Below, piece after piece: positions 26,371 to 36,117 of a stretch of DNA of 36,117 nt; within the stretch, counting starts at the first letter, position 1; the number at the start of each line of letters is the position of its first letter. The position numbers were made by a program, and so were the translations under genes. This stretch comes from Bacteroidota bacterium. GTDB lineage: Bacteria; Bacteroidota; Bacteroidia; Flavobacteriales; Flavobacteriaceae. The notes under the pieces were generated by a model. It was not told where the DNA came from, did not search any database, and saw nothing but the letters and a program-made list of their open reading frames with translations. Where the stretch lies: positions 1 to 36,117 of the forward strand of contig JADFOK010000026.1 of NCBI GenBank assembly GCA_022562895.1, in the 5' to 3' direction.

Positions 26371-26402
26371 TTTGTCCATATTCATATAAAACTGTACATT
26401 TG
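26371..26402 (+). promoter_or_regulatory. Bacteroidota-type promoter of pyrG
   Basis: TTTG at 26371-26374, 20 bases, then TACATTTG at 26395-26402: a full match to the -33/-7 consensus. The -7 box ends 21 bases before the ATG, giving a short leader. Confidence 0.75.
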
Positions 26403-26414
26403 CATCCCGTATAG

Positions 26415-28073
<1,659 letters not shown>

Positions 28074-28166
28074 CGTACTATAAATAATGGGTTGGATATT
28101 TGCAAACTAAAAAGAATATTGAAAAATTTAATTCCTTCTGAAATAAGTAAGAAGAATACATAGCAA

Positions 28167-30068
28167 ATGGAAGAAAAGAAATTTGATTTTAACACCATAA
28201 TTGGGTTTGTTTTAATAGGTGGAATCTTATTATTTATGCTGTATCAAAATCAGCCTACTCCTGAGGAACTTGAAGCTGAGAAAGCAAAAAAGGAACAAAT
28301 TTCAGAGGAGAATAGAACTTTAGAGAAAGATGGTTTAGATTTTGATTCTGAGGTTGTTTCCCTTGAACAGGCTACTTCAGAACTCGCAAATGTAAATACC
28401 GGAGATTCTTTAGCTTTTTCAAATTTAAAAAACCGATTGGGTTCTTTTGCTTATTCTGGCACTTTACCTTCTGCTACAGATGATACTACTATTCTTGAAA
28501 ATGACCTTCTTTACTTAACTATAAGCAACAAAGGAGGATATATAACCGAAGCTCGTTTAAAACAGCATACTATTTATGATGGTTCTCCGGTTTATTTAAT
28601 TAAAGATGGTAACTCCTCTTTAAATCTTCAATTCTTTTCAGAGAATCGTATTATCAATTCAGAAGAACTATACTTTGAACCATCGTTTACTTCTAACGGA
28701 GATACCAATGTACTTTCTATGAAGTTAAAAACTTCAGAAAACAATTTTATAGAATACCGATATGAACTTCCTCCTAATGAATATATGTTAGGATTTAGCG
28801 TTCGTACACAAGGACTCGAGAATGTTATAACAACTTCTCAACCTATTTATTTAGAATGGAAATTGAAAGGCTATCGTCATGCAAAAAGTATTTCTTACGA
28901 GAATCGTTATTCACGTTTAACTTATGAGTATGAAGATGAAGACCATAGCAAATTATCTCCCGCCAGTGATGACGAAGAATTAGAAAAAAATGTAACATGG
29001 ATGAATTTCCGTCAACATTTCTTTAGCTCTATGCTTCTAACTGACACTCCGTTTAAAGAAGTTGCATTTAAATCAATTGACTTAGTGAAAGATGAAGAAA
29101 TTGATACGGTATTTACTAAATATTATGGTGCAAAAATGCTATTAGAACCTAAGGGTGGCTCTATTTCGTATAATATGAATATGTATTATGGACCAACCGA
29201 TTATAGAATTTTTAAAAGCTACGGAAGAAACCTTGATGAGGCTATGCCTATGGGATGGGGTATTTTTGGTCTAATAAATAAATTCCTCATTATTCCATTA
29301 TTTGGATTCTTAAGTGGATTTTTACCTGCTGGTATTGCTATAATCTTACTTACAATTTTAATAAAGTTGATCTTATCTCCTGTTCAATACAAACAATATC
29401 TATCACAGGCTAAGCTAAAGGTATTAAAACCGGAATTGGACGAAATTAAAAAGAAATTTGAGGGGAACAAAATGAAAATCCAACAAGAAACCATGAAATT
29501 GCAAAATATTGCGGGGGCAAGTCCTTTAAAAGGATGTCTGCCTGCTTTGTTACAAATTCCGGTTTTCTATGCGTTATTTACTTTCTTTCCCAGTGCTTTC
29601 GATTTAAGACAAAAAAGCTTTTTATGGGCAGACGATCTTTCTAGTTATGATACTGTAGCAGAATTGCCGTTTAATATTCCATTTTATGGAGATCACATTA
29701 GTTTGTTCCCAATACTGGCTTCTATTGCTATCTTTATTTATATGATGATGACAATGGGACAGACAATGCAGCAGCAGCAACAGCCTGGAATGCCAAATAT
29801 GAAATTCTTAATGTACCTATCTCCGTTGATGATGTTAGTATTCTTCAATAATTATGCCAGTGGATTATCTGTGTACTATCTTACTTCAAATGTTATTACT
29901 ATTGGGATTATGTTGGTTGTTAAGAAATTTATTATCGATGAAGATAAAATCCACGCTAAGATCCAGGAAAACAAAAAGAAACCTAAAAAGCAAAATCGTT
30001 TTCAGCGTAAAATGGCTGAGATGATGGAGCAAGCCGAAAAACAAAAAAAAGCTGGTAAAAGAAGATAA
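28167..30068 (+). CDS. yidC: Membrane protein insertase YidC
   Basis: YidC inserts and folds inner-membrane proteins, alone or with SecYEG. The 633-residue protein has the Gram-negative layout: an N-terminal membrane anchor (about residues 10-25), a large periplasmic beta-sandwich (about 60-350), then the conserved insertase core (GIFGLINKFLIIPLFGFLSG onward, with KGCLPALLQIPVFYALFTFF near 450-470) and a very basic C-terminal tail (KKKPKKQNRFQRK... ending KAGKRR) that may contact the ribosome. The ATG at 28167 gives the anchor. It follows pyrG. Confidence 0.97.
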   Translation: MEEKKFDFNTIIGFVLIGGILLFMLYQNQPTPEELEAEKAKKEQISEENRTLEKDGLDFDSEVVSLEQATSELANVNTGDSLAFSNLKNRLGSFAYSGTLPSATDDTTILENDLLYLTISNKGGYITEARLKQHTIYDGSPVYLIKDGNSSLNLQFFSENRIINSEELYFEPSFTSNGDTNVLSMKLKTSENNFIEYRYELPPNEYMLGFSVRTQGLENVITTSQPIYLEWKLKGYRHAKSISYENRYSRLTYEYEDEDHSKLSPASDDEELEKNVTWMNFRQHFFSSMLLTDTPFKEVAFKSIDLVKDEEIDTVFTKYYGAKMLLEPKGGSISYNMNMYYGPTDYRIFKSYGRNLDEAMPMGWGIFGLINKFLIIPLFGFLSGFLPAGIAIILLTILIKLILSPVQYKQYLSQAKLKVLKPELDEIKKKFEGNKMKIQQETMKLQNIAGASPLKGCLPALLQIPVFYALFTFFPSAFDLRQKSFLWADDLSSYDTVAELPFNIPFYGDHISLFPILASIAIFIYMMMTMGQTMQQQQQPGMPNMKFLMYLSPLMMLVFFNNYASGLSVYYLTSNVITIGIMLVVKKFIIDEDKIHAKIQENKKKPKKQNRFQRKMAEMMEQAEKQKKAGKRR

Positions 30069-30154
30069 TTAAATATTCCGAATGGAAGTTTTTTGTTTTT
30101 AAATTCAATAGAAAATATAATTTATCGTTAACTAATTAACACGAATTATCTGGT

Positions 30155-30859
30155 ATGTTTTATAAAATGAAGTTTATTCTTGTTTTAAGTCTTATCGTTT
30201 TATCTTCAAATGTAGTAGCTCAAAACGATATTAATCAATTCGACATTAATAATGAGCGACATGGAGATTGGAAAAAAACCTTCCAGGGAACTAAGCAGCT
30301 TAGGTATGAGGGTACTTTTAAACACGGTAAGGAAGTTGGGGTCTTTAAATACTATTGTAGCGACTGTGATGACAATCCCACAATTATTAAAACGTTTAAC
30401 GATACTAATAATATAGCTCAGGTACAATATTTTACAAAAAGGGGGAAGTTGGTAAGTGAAGGAAAAATGGAAGATAAAAGTCGAATGGGAGAGTGGGTTT
30501 ATTACCATAAAAAATCTAATGGAGTCATGACAAAAGAATTTTATGTTGACGGAAAACTTGAAGGATTAATAGTTACCTATTACACTAATAACAAGGTAAC
30601 TGAAGAAACTGAATACAAAAATGGAATTAAGGAAGGAATAAATAATTATTATTCACCGCAAGGGGTTCTTCTGAAAAAACTTCATAATAAAAATGACCAA
30701 CTTAATGGGCCTGCAACCTATTATGATGCCTATGGGAACATAGTTATTATTGGGCAATATAAAAACGGAAAAAAACATGGACCTTGGAAATATTACAAGA
30801 ATCAAGAAGTGATTCTTGAGGAGACCTATCCAAAATCTTATAAGAAAAAGGGCAATTAG
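30155..30859 (+). CDS. Exported YwqK-type MORN-repeat protein
   Basis: A 234-residue exported protein with a signal peptide (MKFILVLSLIVLSSNVVAQ from the second ATG at 30167; the ATG at 30155 adds four residues). The body is a series of about eight MORN-like repeats of 20-24 residues, such as GTFKHGKEVGVFKYY, GEWVYYHK and GQYKNGKKHGPWKYY. Databases often label these YwqK-family antitoxins, but no toxin is adjacent and a surface or periplasmic role is more likely. It lies between yidC and mnmA. Confidence 0.85.
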   Translation: MFYKMKFILVLSLIVLSSNVVAQNDINQFDINNERHGDWKKTFQGTKQLRYEGTFKHGKEVGVFKYYCSDCDDNPTIIKTFNDTNNIAQVQYFTKRGKLVSEGKMEDKSRMGEWVYYHKKSNGVMTKEFYVDGKLEGLIVTYYTNNKVTEETEYKNGIKEGINNYYSPQGVLLKKLHNKNDQLNGPATYYDAYGNIVIIGQYKNGKKHGPWKYYKNQEVILEETYPKSYKKKGN

Positions 30860-30898
30860 GAAGCAGATACTAACTATCCTCGGGACTTTTTTATTTCG

Positions 30899-30906
30899 TA
30901 ACTTTG
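30899..30906 (+). promoter_or_regulatory. Candidate -7 element of mnmA
   Basis: TAACTTTG matches TAnnTTTG and lies 19 bases before the mnmA start codon. The -33 TTG is not clear. Confidence 0.45.
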
Positions 30907-30925
30907 CGCTTTCAAAAAATTTAAT

Positions 30926-32113
30926 ATGAAACGTGTTGTTGTGGGATTAAGTGGTGGCGTTGACTCCAGCGTGGCAGCCTATCTTTTAAAAGAGCAGGGT
31001 TACGATGTTATCGGGCTCTTTATGAAGAATTGGCACGATGATTCTGTAACCATTTCAGACGAATGTCCCTGGTTAGATGACAGCAACGATGCAATGCTTG
31101 TTGCCGAAAAATTAGGAATTCCATTTCAAACTATTGATCTTAGTGTTGAGTATAAAGAAAAAATTGTGGATTATATGTTTCAAGAGTATAAAATGGGACG
31201 TACCCCTAATCCTGATGTACTTTGTAATCGTGAAATTAAATTTGAAGTATTCCTAAGAATTGCCCTTGAACTTGGAGCCGATTATGTAGCTACAGGGCAC
31301 TATTGCAGAAAAGGAACCATAGAAAAAGACAACAAGAAAATATATCAACTACTCGAAGGGAAAGATCCAAATAAAGATCAATCGTATTTTTTATGTCAGT
31401 TATCGCAGAAACAGTTATCAAAAACTTTGTTTCCTGTTGGAGAACTTCTTAAACCTGAAGTTCGTAAAATAGCTTCAGACCAGGGCTTAATTACTGCTGA
31501 AAAACGTGATTCTCAAGGCTTATGTTTTATTGGTAAAGTACACCTTCCAGAGTTTCTTCAGCAACAATTAGAGCAAAAAAAGGGGGTTATTGTTGAGGTT
31601 CCGTCAGACTTTTCAGGATATGATAAAGTAGCTATAGAATTTTCTTCGGAAGGAGAAAAACTAGAAAATCTTTCAAAGAAACAAATCTATTCAAAATCTG
31701 ATGGAAAAATAGTGGGAACCCATCAGGGGGCTCATTATTTTACTAAAGGTCAACGTAAAGGCCTTGCAGTAGGAGGAACTAAAGAACCATTGTTTATTAT
31801 TGATACAGACGTGAAAGAAAATATTATATATACGGGGCAGGGAAAAAACCATCCCGGATTATACCGTCGAGGATTATATGTAAAACCAAAAGAAATACAT
31901 TGGATTCGTACTGATAAAAAATTAAAAGAAGATGAAACTATGGAAGTTTTCGCTCGGATTCGGTATCGACAACCTTTGGAGAAAGCTACATTACATCAAA
32001 CAAATTCGGGACTTTTTGTTATTTTTGATAAACTTCAATCTGCTATTACCGAAGGTCAATTTGTTGCTTGGTACCAAGGCGAAGAACTCCTGGGAAGTGG
32101 TGTAATCTCATAA
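30926..32113 (+). CDS. mnmA: tRNA-specific 2-thiouridylase MnmA
   Basis: MnmA thiolates U34 of Lys, Glu and Gln tRNAs. The 395-residue protein has the ATP-binding SGGVDS (residues 9-14), catalytic Cys100 in PNPDVLCN and Cys200 in QGLCFIG, which form the persulphide/disulphide pair, and the [12 protein letters not shown] segment. All key residues are intact. Length is a little more than the 360-370 usual because of an insert near residues 210-245. The ATG at 30926 follows a -7 box. Confidence 0.97.
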   Translation: MKRVVVGLSGGVDSSVAAYLLKEQGYDVIGLFMKNWHDDSVTISDECPWLDDSNDAMLVAEKLGIPFQTIDLSVEYKEKIVDYMFQEYKMGRTPNPDVLCNREIKFEVFLRIALELGADYVATGHYCRKGTIEKDNKKIYQLLEGKDPNKDQSYFLCQLSQKQLSKTLFPVGELLKPEVRKIASDQGLITAEKRDSQGLCFIGKVHLPEFLQQQLEQKKGVIVEVPSDFSGYDKVAIEFSSEGEKLENLSKKQIYSKSDGKIVGTHQGAHYFTKGQRKGLAVGGTKEPLFIIDTDVKENIIYTGQGKNHPGLYRRGLYVKPKEIHWIRTDKKLKEDETMEVFARIRYRQPLEKATLHQTNSGLFVIFDKLQSAITEGQFVAWYQGEELLGSGVIS

Positions 32114-32179
32114 AAGAATGTTATGGAAAAATTTCTATTGCTAATATCAATTATTCTTGATCAACAAAGCTAAGGGGTA

Positions 32180-33130
32180 GTGCAAAACAAGATTACTCAA
32201 CTTTTTAAGATTAAATATCCCATTATCCAAGCCGGAATGATATGGAATAGTGGTTGGAAACTGGCCAGTACTGTTAGCAATGCGGGAGGTTTGGGATTAT
32301 TGGGTGCAGGTTCTATGTATCCAAGTATTCTTAAAGAGCATATTATAAAATGTAAAAAAGCAACAGATAAACCATTTGGAGTAAACATCCCTATGTTATA
32401 TCCTGACATAGAAGAAATCATTAAAATTATTATTGAGGAAGGTGTAAAGATTGTATTTACTTCGGCAGGTAATCCAAATATTTATACAGCTAATTTTAAA
32501 GAAAATGGAATTACCGTTGTACATGTAGTAAGTAGTATAAAGTTTGCATTAAAAGCTCAAGAAGCCGGAGTGGATGCTGTAGTCGCTGAAGGTTTTGAAG
32601 CTGGAGGTCACAATGGTCGTGAAGAGACAACAACATTTACCCTTATTCCCATGGTAAAGGAAAGACTAACTATTCCGTTGATTGCTGCCGGGGGTATTGC
32701 CAATGGTAAGGGGATGTTAGCTGCCATGGTATTAGGTGCAGACGGGGTGCAAGTGGGTAGCCGCTTTGTAGCAAGTGAAGAATCTAGTGCACATCAATCC
32801 TTTAAAGATTTAGTTGTAAAGTCAAATGAAGGAGATACATTATTAACTTTAAAAGAACTAACTCCTGTTAGGATGCTTAAAAATAAATTTTATGAAGAAA
32901 TAATAGAGTTATACAAAACCAATCCTACCAAAGAAGAATTACAAAAATTATTAGGTCGTGCACGAGCTAAAAGGGGAATGTTTGAAGGAGACCTTGTTGA
33001 TGGGGAATTGGAAATAGGTCAAGTTTCAGGGCTCATACACAAAGTTAAACCTGCAGCGGAGATAATAAAAGAAATGGTTTTAGAATTTGAGGCTGCTAAA
33101 AAGATAATGATAAATTTTAGCTGTTATTGA
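32180..33130 (+). CDS. FabK/nitronate monooxygenase-like FMN enzyme
   Basis: A 316-residue TIM-barrel flavoenzyme of the nitronate monooxygenase/FabK group. QAGMIWNSGWKLASTVSNAGGLGLLG (residues 17-42) starts the fold, with AEGFEAGGHNG near 145 and IAAGGIANGKGMLAAMVLGADGVQVGSRF near 175-203 forming the FMN phosphate site. The family includes nitroalkane oxidisers and enoyl-ACP reductase II (FabK), and sequence alone does not settle which. The start codon is GTG at 32180: an in-frame stop lies nine bases upstream, and AAGGGG just before it is an unusually good ribosome-binding site for this phylum. The C-terminal last residues (KIMINFSCY) look atypical and may reflect a small frame change. Confidence 0.88.
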   Translation: MQNKITQLFKIKYPIIQAGMIWNSGWKLASTVSNAGGLGLLGAGSMYPSILKEHIIKCKKATDKPFGVNIPMLYPDIEEIIKIIIEEGVKIVFTSAGNPNIYTANFKENGITVVHVVSSIKFALKAQEAGVDAVVAEGFEAGGHNGREETTTFTLIPMVKERLTIPLIAAGGIANGKGMLAAMVLGADGVQVGSRFVASEESSAHQSFKDLVVKSNEGDTLLTLKELTPVRMLKNKFYEEIIELYKTNPTKEELQKLLGRARAKRGMFEGDLVDGELEIGQVSGLIHKVKPAAEIIKEMVLEFEAAKKIMINFSCY

Positions 33131-33168
33131 TTTTTTTAAGTTTATTAGAAATAATTATCGGTTGTGAT

Positions 33169-33176
33169 TATATTTG
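33169..33176 (+). promoter_or_regulatory. Candidate -7 element of the hydroxylase gene
   Basis: TATATTTG matches TAnnTTTG and lies 19 bases before the ATG of the fatty acid hydroxylase gene. No proper -33 TTG is seen. Confidence 0.4.
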
Positions 33177-33195
33177 TAATTTAAGGTAGAAAGCT

Positions 33196-33837
33196 ATGAA
33201 ACCAAAAGTTACTACAGAGTTTAAGCATGGAAAAGCAACAATATTTGAAAACCCATTTTTAGAAAGCCTTACAAAGACCACACCTAAATCTAATATTATT
33301 ATTTATGGAATAGCTATTATTATAGCTATATATTTTGCTATTTATCAGATAGGATTACCTATTATGTTATTAATTGGATTGTTCATTTTTGGGTTGTTAT
33401 TTTGGACTTTCACAGAGTATATACTTCACCGTTATATTTTTCATTGGATTACTAAAGCTAAATGGTCACAACGGTTTCATTTTATAATGCATGGTTCTCA
33501 TCATCTTTACCCAACAGATAAAGAGCGATTACTAATGCCACCGGTTCCTGGTTTTATTATGGCTGGGGTATTATTTGGAATTTATTATATTATTTTTTGG
33601 ATACTTGGAATACCTGATCTAACTTTTGGGTTTTTTCCTGGTTTTTTTGTAGGATATTTAATGTATTCTTTTGTTCATAGAGCAACACATGTTATGAAAG
33701 CTCCTAAAAGATTTAAAAATTTATGGCTTCATCATAGTTTACACCATTACAAATATCCAGAAAAAGCTTTTGGAGTTTCCAGTACATTTTGGGATAAAGT
33801 TTTTGGTACGATGCCACCCATGAAAAAAAGAAGATAA
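33196..33837 (+). CDS. Fatty acid hydroxylase superfamily membrane protein
   Basis: A 213-residue di-iron membrane oxygenase of the fatty acid hydroxylase/sterol desaturase superfamily, closest to fatty acid 2-hydroxylases (FA2H/Scs7 core). The His clusters are complete: HRYIFH (78-83), HFIMHGSHH (95-103), HRATH (161-165) and HHSLHH (179-184), with four membrane segments around them. In Bacteroidota such enzymes could 2-hydroxylate the acyl chain of sphingolipids or aminolipids, which is an inference. A FabK-like enzyme lies directly upstream on the same strand, so a lipid theme is possible. Confidence 0.9.
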   Translation: MKPKVTTEFKHGKATIFENPFLESLTKTTPKSNIIIYGIAIIIAIYFAIYQIGLPIMLLIGLFIFGLLFWTFTEYILHRYIFHWITKAKWSQRFHFIMHGSHHLYPTDKERLLMPPVPGFIMAGVLFGIYYIIFWILGIPDLTFGFFPGFFVGYLMYSFVHRATHVMKAPKRFKNLWLHHSLHHYKYPEKAFGVSSTFWDKVFGTMPPMKKRR

Positions 33838-33858
33838 ATTGTTTTCTCTAAATAAGAT

Positions 33859-35025
33859 TTAAATAATTGATTTCATTCTTTCGAACTGTATATTTCTATC
33901 AAAGAGATAGCGATATGTTGTATGTATTTTACAAATATCTCCTCCTACTTGTTTTAAAACCAATATCATTTTCTTATTAAAATCGCCTATTCCTTTAATT
34001 TCAATTATAGGATATTTATGTGTAAGATTAATTAGTGAGTCTAAAGAGGCAAGTATTAATGCTCCATCAACACCTTTACCTTGATGTTCAGGAATTACTC
34101 CAAATATTATTCCCAGCATCTTCTGACTTTTACTAAATTTTTTATACCATAAGAATTTTAATTTTCCAAGTAAGTTTAGTTTGCCATTTACATGTTTAAG
34201 TATTTGATTTGCATCTGGAATATTAAAATAAAAAGCAACAGGATTTTCGTTATAATAACACATCCAAATTATTTTTTCATTTAGTATTGGTTTTAATTGT
34301 TTTATAATGGCTTCTCCTTTTTCGTGTGTCATTTTTGGAACTCCTATATGATTAATCCAAGCTCTATTATAAATATTGATAATATCATCTGTATGTTTTT
34401 TAAATTTTTTCATACTGAAATGTTCAAATGTATATCCAGGATCTTTTTTTATTAAATCTGCTTTATACTGAATCCTTGGACTTACAGGGTCTATAATATT
34501 TCTTACAAATGTAAATTGATTAAAATATAGTTGAAAACCATAATTTTCAAATAATTCTTTATAATAAGGAAAGTTATAATTGCATTGATAACTAGGCTCA
34601 ATATCGTATCCTTTAGTTAATAATCCCCACCATTTATTTCGATTCCCAAAATTGATAGGACCATCCATAGCTTCCACACCTCTTTCTTTTAACCATACCT
34701 TACTGCTATCAAAAAGAATATCAGCCGTTTTTTGATTATTAATACATTCAAAAAAACCAATTCCTCCTGTGGGTTGGCAATTAAGTTTTGAAGCAGTTTT
34801 AAAATTAATAAATGCAGCAACACGGCCAATAATTTTATTGTTATCCTCAAGTATCCATCTTATACATTCACCATTTTTATAATTATTATTTATATAGGGG
34901 TTAAAAATATTCTCAATTTCTTCATCTATAGGTCGTATCCATGCAGGAATATTTTTGTATAGTGCAACCGATAAAGCAACAAACAATTGAGAATCCTTTT
35001 TTGTTTTTACTTCTAATAATTTCAT
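33859..35025 (-). CDS. YghO-like double GNAT-fold protein
   Basis: A 388-residue soluble protein resembling E. coli YghO and its large family of uncharacterised proteins. The segment with DGPINFGNRNKWWGLL (about residues 120-136) followed by the SYQCNYNFPYYKELFENYGF pattern is typical, and the C-terminal half contains an acetyl-CoA-binding-like GVIPEHQGKGVDGALI (about 313-328), where Q/R-x-x-G-x-G/A is the GNAT signature. It is probably an acyl- or aminoacyl-transferase of unknown substrate. It lies 33 bases after the carbonic anhydrase stop and is likely in the same operon. Confidence 0.78.
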   Translation of the reverse strand: MKLLEVKTKKDSQLFVALSVALYKNIPAWIRPIDEEIENIFNPYINNNYKNGECIRWILEDNNKIIGRVAAFINFKTASKLNCQPTGGIGFFECINNQKTADILFDSSKVWLKERGVEAMDGPINFGNRNKWWGLLTKGYDIEPSYQCNYNFPYYKELFENYGFQLYFNQFTFVRNIIDPVSPRIQYKADLIKKDPGYTFEHFSMKKFKKHTDDIINIYNRAWINHIGVPKMTHEKGEAIIKQLKPILNEKIIWMCYYNENPVAFYFNIPDANQILKHVNGKLNLLGKLKFLWYKKFSKSQKMLGIIFGVIPEHQGKGVDGALILASLDSLINLTHKYPIIEIKGIGDFNKKMILVLKQVGGDICKIHTTYRYLFDRNIQFERMKSII

Positions 35026-35058
35026 AGGTTAATTATATTCAATCTAGTTAACTATGAT

Positions 35059-35637
35059 TCAATCATTTATATTTTTCAATTTTCCTGTTTTAATATCAAA
35101 AACCCAACCGTGTACTTTTATATTTCTTTTAGTTAATGCTTTTTGAACGACTTTGGTATTAATAATATTTTTGCATTGTTCCTTAACATTTAATTCGATG
35201 AGACGTTTGTATTTAATTTCCTCAGAAGTTATAGCATTTAGTTCCTCTTTATGTATTTTATAAACGTTTTGAATTTTTTTAAGCCATGGGTTTAGATCAC
35301 CAAAATCAGATTTTTCCATGGCTGCTTTAACTCCACCACAATAATAATGACCACAAACAACAATATGATTAATTTTCAGATAGTCTACTGCGTAATTTAG
35401 AACAGACATAACATTGAGGTCTTTATCAGAAACCATATTGGCAATATTTCGATGTACAAATACGTCGCCAGGTTCAATTCCCATTAAATATTCTGCGGGT
35501 ACTCTACTGTCGGAACACCCTATATATAAAAGCTCAGGGGTATGATCTTTTGCAAGATTTTCAAAATAATTTTCATCTTCTGCAAGTTTACTTGCAACCC
35601 AATTTTTATTGTTTTCAAAAATTTGCTTTGAGTTCAT
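35059..35637 (-). CDS. Beta-class carbonic anhydrase
   Basis: A 192-residue zinc enzyme that interconverts CO2 and bicarbonate. Cys41, Asp43 and Arg45 (CSDSR) and His97 and Cys100 (GHYYC) give the two Cys and one His zinc ligands and the Asp/Arg dyad of beta carbonic anhydrases. The length and the GHYYCGGVKAA motif are standard. The ATG at 35637 is preferred to an upstream TTG. No SulP transporter gene is adjacent; its neighbours are the YghO-like gene and an M14-type gene. Confidence 0.95.
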   Translation of the reverse strand: MNSKQIFENNKNWVASKLAEDENYFENLAKDHTPELLYIGCSDSRVPAEYLMGIEPGDVFVHRNIANMVSDKDLNVMSVLNYAVDYLKINHIVVCGHYYCGGVKAAMEKSDFGDLNPWLKKIQNVYKIHKEELNAITSEEIKYKRLIELNVKEQCKNIINTKVVQKALTKRNIKVHGWVFDIKTGKLKNIND

Positions 35638-35694
35638 ATTATAATACAACAATTATTAAAAAAATATAAGTTTAAATTTTCTCACTATTCAAGA

Positions 35695-36117
35695 TTACAT
35701 CTCATCTCCAAAGAATATAGCATTCATAAGTAATTTATTAGTACCATACCAAAATGCTCTGAAGTTGGTGTTATCGGTAAAATAAATAACATGACCATTA
35801 CCTAATTTACTCACTTTAAAAGGCACCGTGTTTTTTAATTCTTTTAAATCAGCAGCAAAGATTCGTTTATCAGCATCCAATTCATACTGATCCTCTACAT
35901 TAAAATCGAATTCGCTCGTGATGATGTCATCGTAAAAACCTCTAACCTCCTTAATTCTGGCATTCAGCACTTCCATAGATGCATTAAAGAAAACAAGTTC
36001 GTTTGCCTTTACCTGATCATCGATCAATAATTTATATTGCTCGAGATTACTAATATCTTCTTGCGTAAAAAATCGTTTATAGGAATCAATATAATTTATA
36101 TAATAATCAAATACTTT
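35695..36117 (-). CDS. C-terminal part of a probable M14-type zinc carboxypeptidase
   Basis: The frame is open from the window edge to a stop at 35695, giving the last 140 residues of a longer protein. The final 50 residues (LKNTVPFKVSKLGNGHVIYF and then DNTNFRAFWYGTNKLLMNAIFFG) clearly align with the end of the M14 protein at 17855 (LKNSLVFGEYRIGKGSIIYL, then DNVLFRSFWENGKLFFVNAVFF). The upstream 90 residues do not align obviously. The catalytic region lies outside the window, so the M14 call rests on this tail homology. Confidence 0.65.
   Translation of the reverse strand, partial: KVFDYYINYIDSYKRFFTQEDISNLEQYKLLIDDQVKANELVFFNASMEVLNARIKEVRGFYDDIITSEFDFNVEDQYELDADKRIFAADLKELKNTVPFKVSKLGNGHVIYFTDNTNFRAFWYGTNKLLMNAIFFGDEM

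Noticed and set aside
30155..30859. Toxin-antitoxin system
   Set aside because: The YwqK label suggests an antitoxin, but the protein is exported, no toxin gene is adjacent and its neighbours are housekeeping genes.

Overview
The window looks like chromosomal DNA from a member of the Bacteroidota, most likely a Flavobacteriaceae bacterium. The evidence is AT-rich DNA, Bacteroidota-style promoters (TTG near -33, TAnnTTTG near -7), a guaA gene followed at once by a LysM/periplasmic-binding-protein gene, a BshC bacillithiol enzyme, two sigma/anti-sigma gene pairs and a large SecA. I cannot name the genus. I see no tRNA, rRNA, CRISPR array, transposase or phage gene. Most of the window is core genome.

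Layout. 1-421: a poorly resolved edge with no convincing long gene, then a small ORF that overlaps the next gene. 414-3930: a PAP2 phosphatase facing a three-gene operon on the minus strand (polyprenyl-phosphate glycosyltransferase, tandem LAB_N membrane protein, ArnT-like glycosyltransferase). This looks like an envelope or lipid A sugar-modification set. 4030-6233: a sugar epimerase and the B12-mutase chaperone GTPase MeaB. 6440-8904: an ECF sigma factor, a membrane protein that is probably its anti-sigma factor, and an exported DUF4097-type protein with a long charged helical insert. 8972-10426: a second sigma system, with a divergently transcribed small membrane protein. 10442-11008: a lipoprotein. 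11228-17609, all minus strand: SecA, a DUF2795 protein, a PduO-type cobalamin adenosyltransferase, an unlisted 54-residue membrane protein, a MacB/LolD-type ABC ATPase and a methyltransferase. 17855-20368: an M14 zinc carboxypeptidase. 20481-33837, all plus strand: BshC, GuaA, LysM/PBP protein, HExxH protein, CTP synthase, YidC, YwqK-type repeat protein, MnmA, a FabK/nitronate-monooxygenase-like flavoenzyme and a fatty acid hydroxylase. 33859-36117, minus strand: a double-GNAT YghO-like protein, a beta carbonic anhydrase and the C-terminal end of what looks like another M14-type protein, cut by the window edge.

How the genes fit together. The strongest non-housekeeping signals are regulatory and membrane-related. 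Both sigma genes have a candidate ECF-type promoter (TGNAAC, 16-17 bases, CGTC) just upstream. At the second sigma gene the same motif occurs in both orientations with identical spacing, so it could drive the sigma gene and the divergent DUF6249-like gene together. In the sugar operon, the middle gene is an exact-register tandem duplication of a three-helix domain. It sits where a lipid-sugar flippase would be expected, between the enzyme that makes a polyprenyl-phosphate sugar and the enzyme that would use it outside. MeaB and the cobalamin adenosyltransferase both point to adenosyl-B12-dependent methylmalonyl-CoA mutase elsewhere in the genome. SecA and YidC are the core of inner-membrane protein export and insertion.
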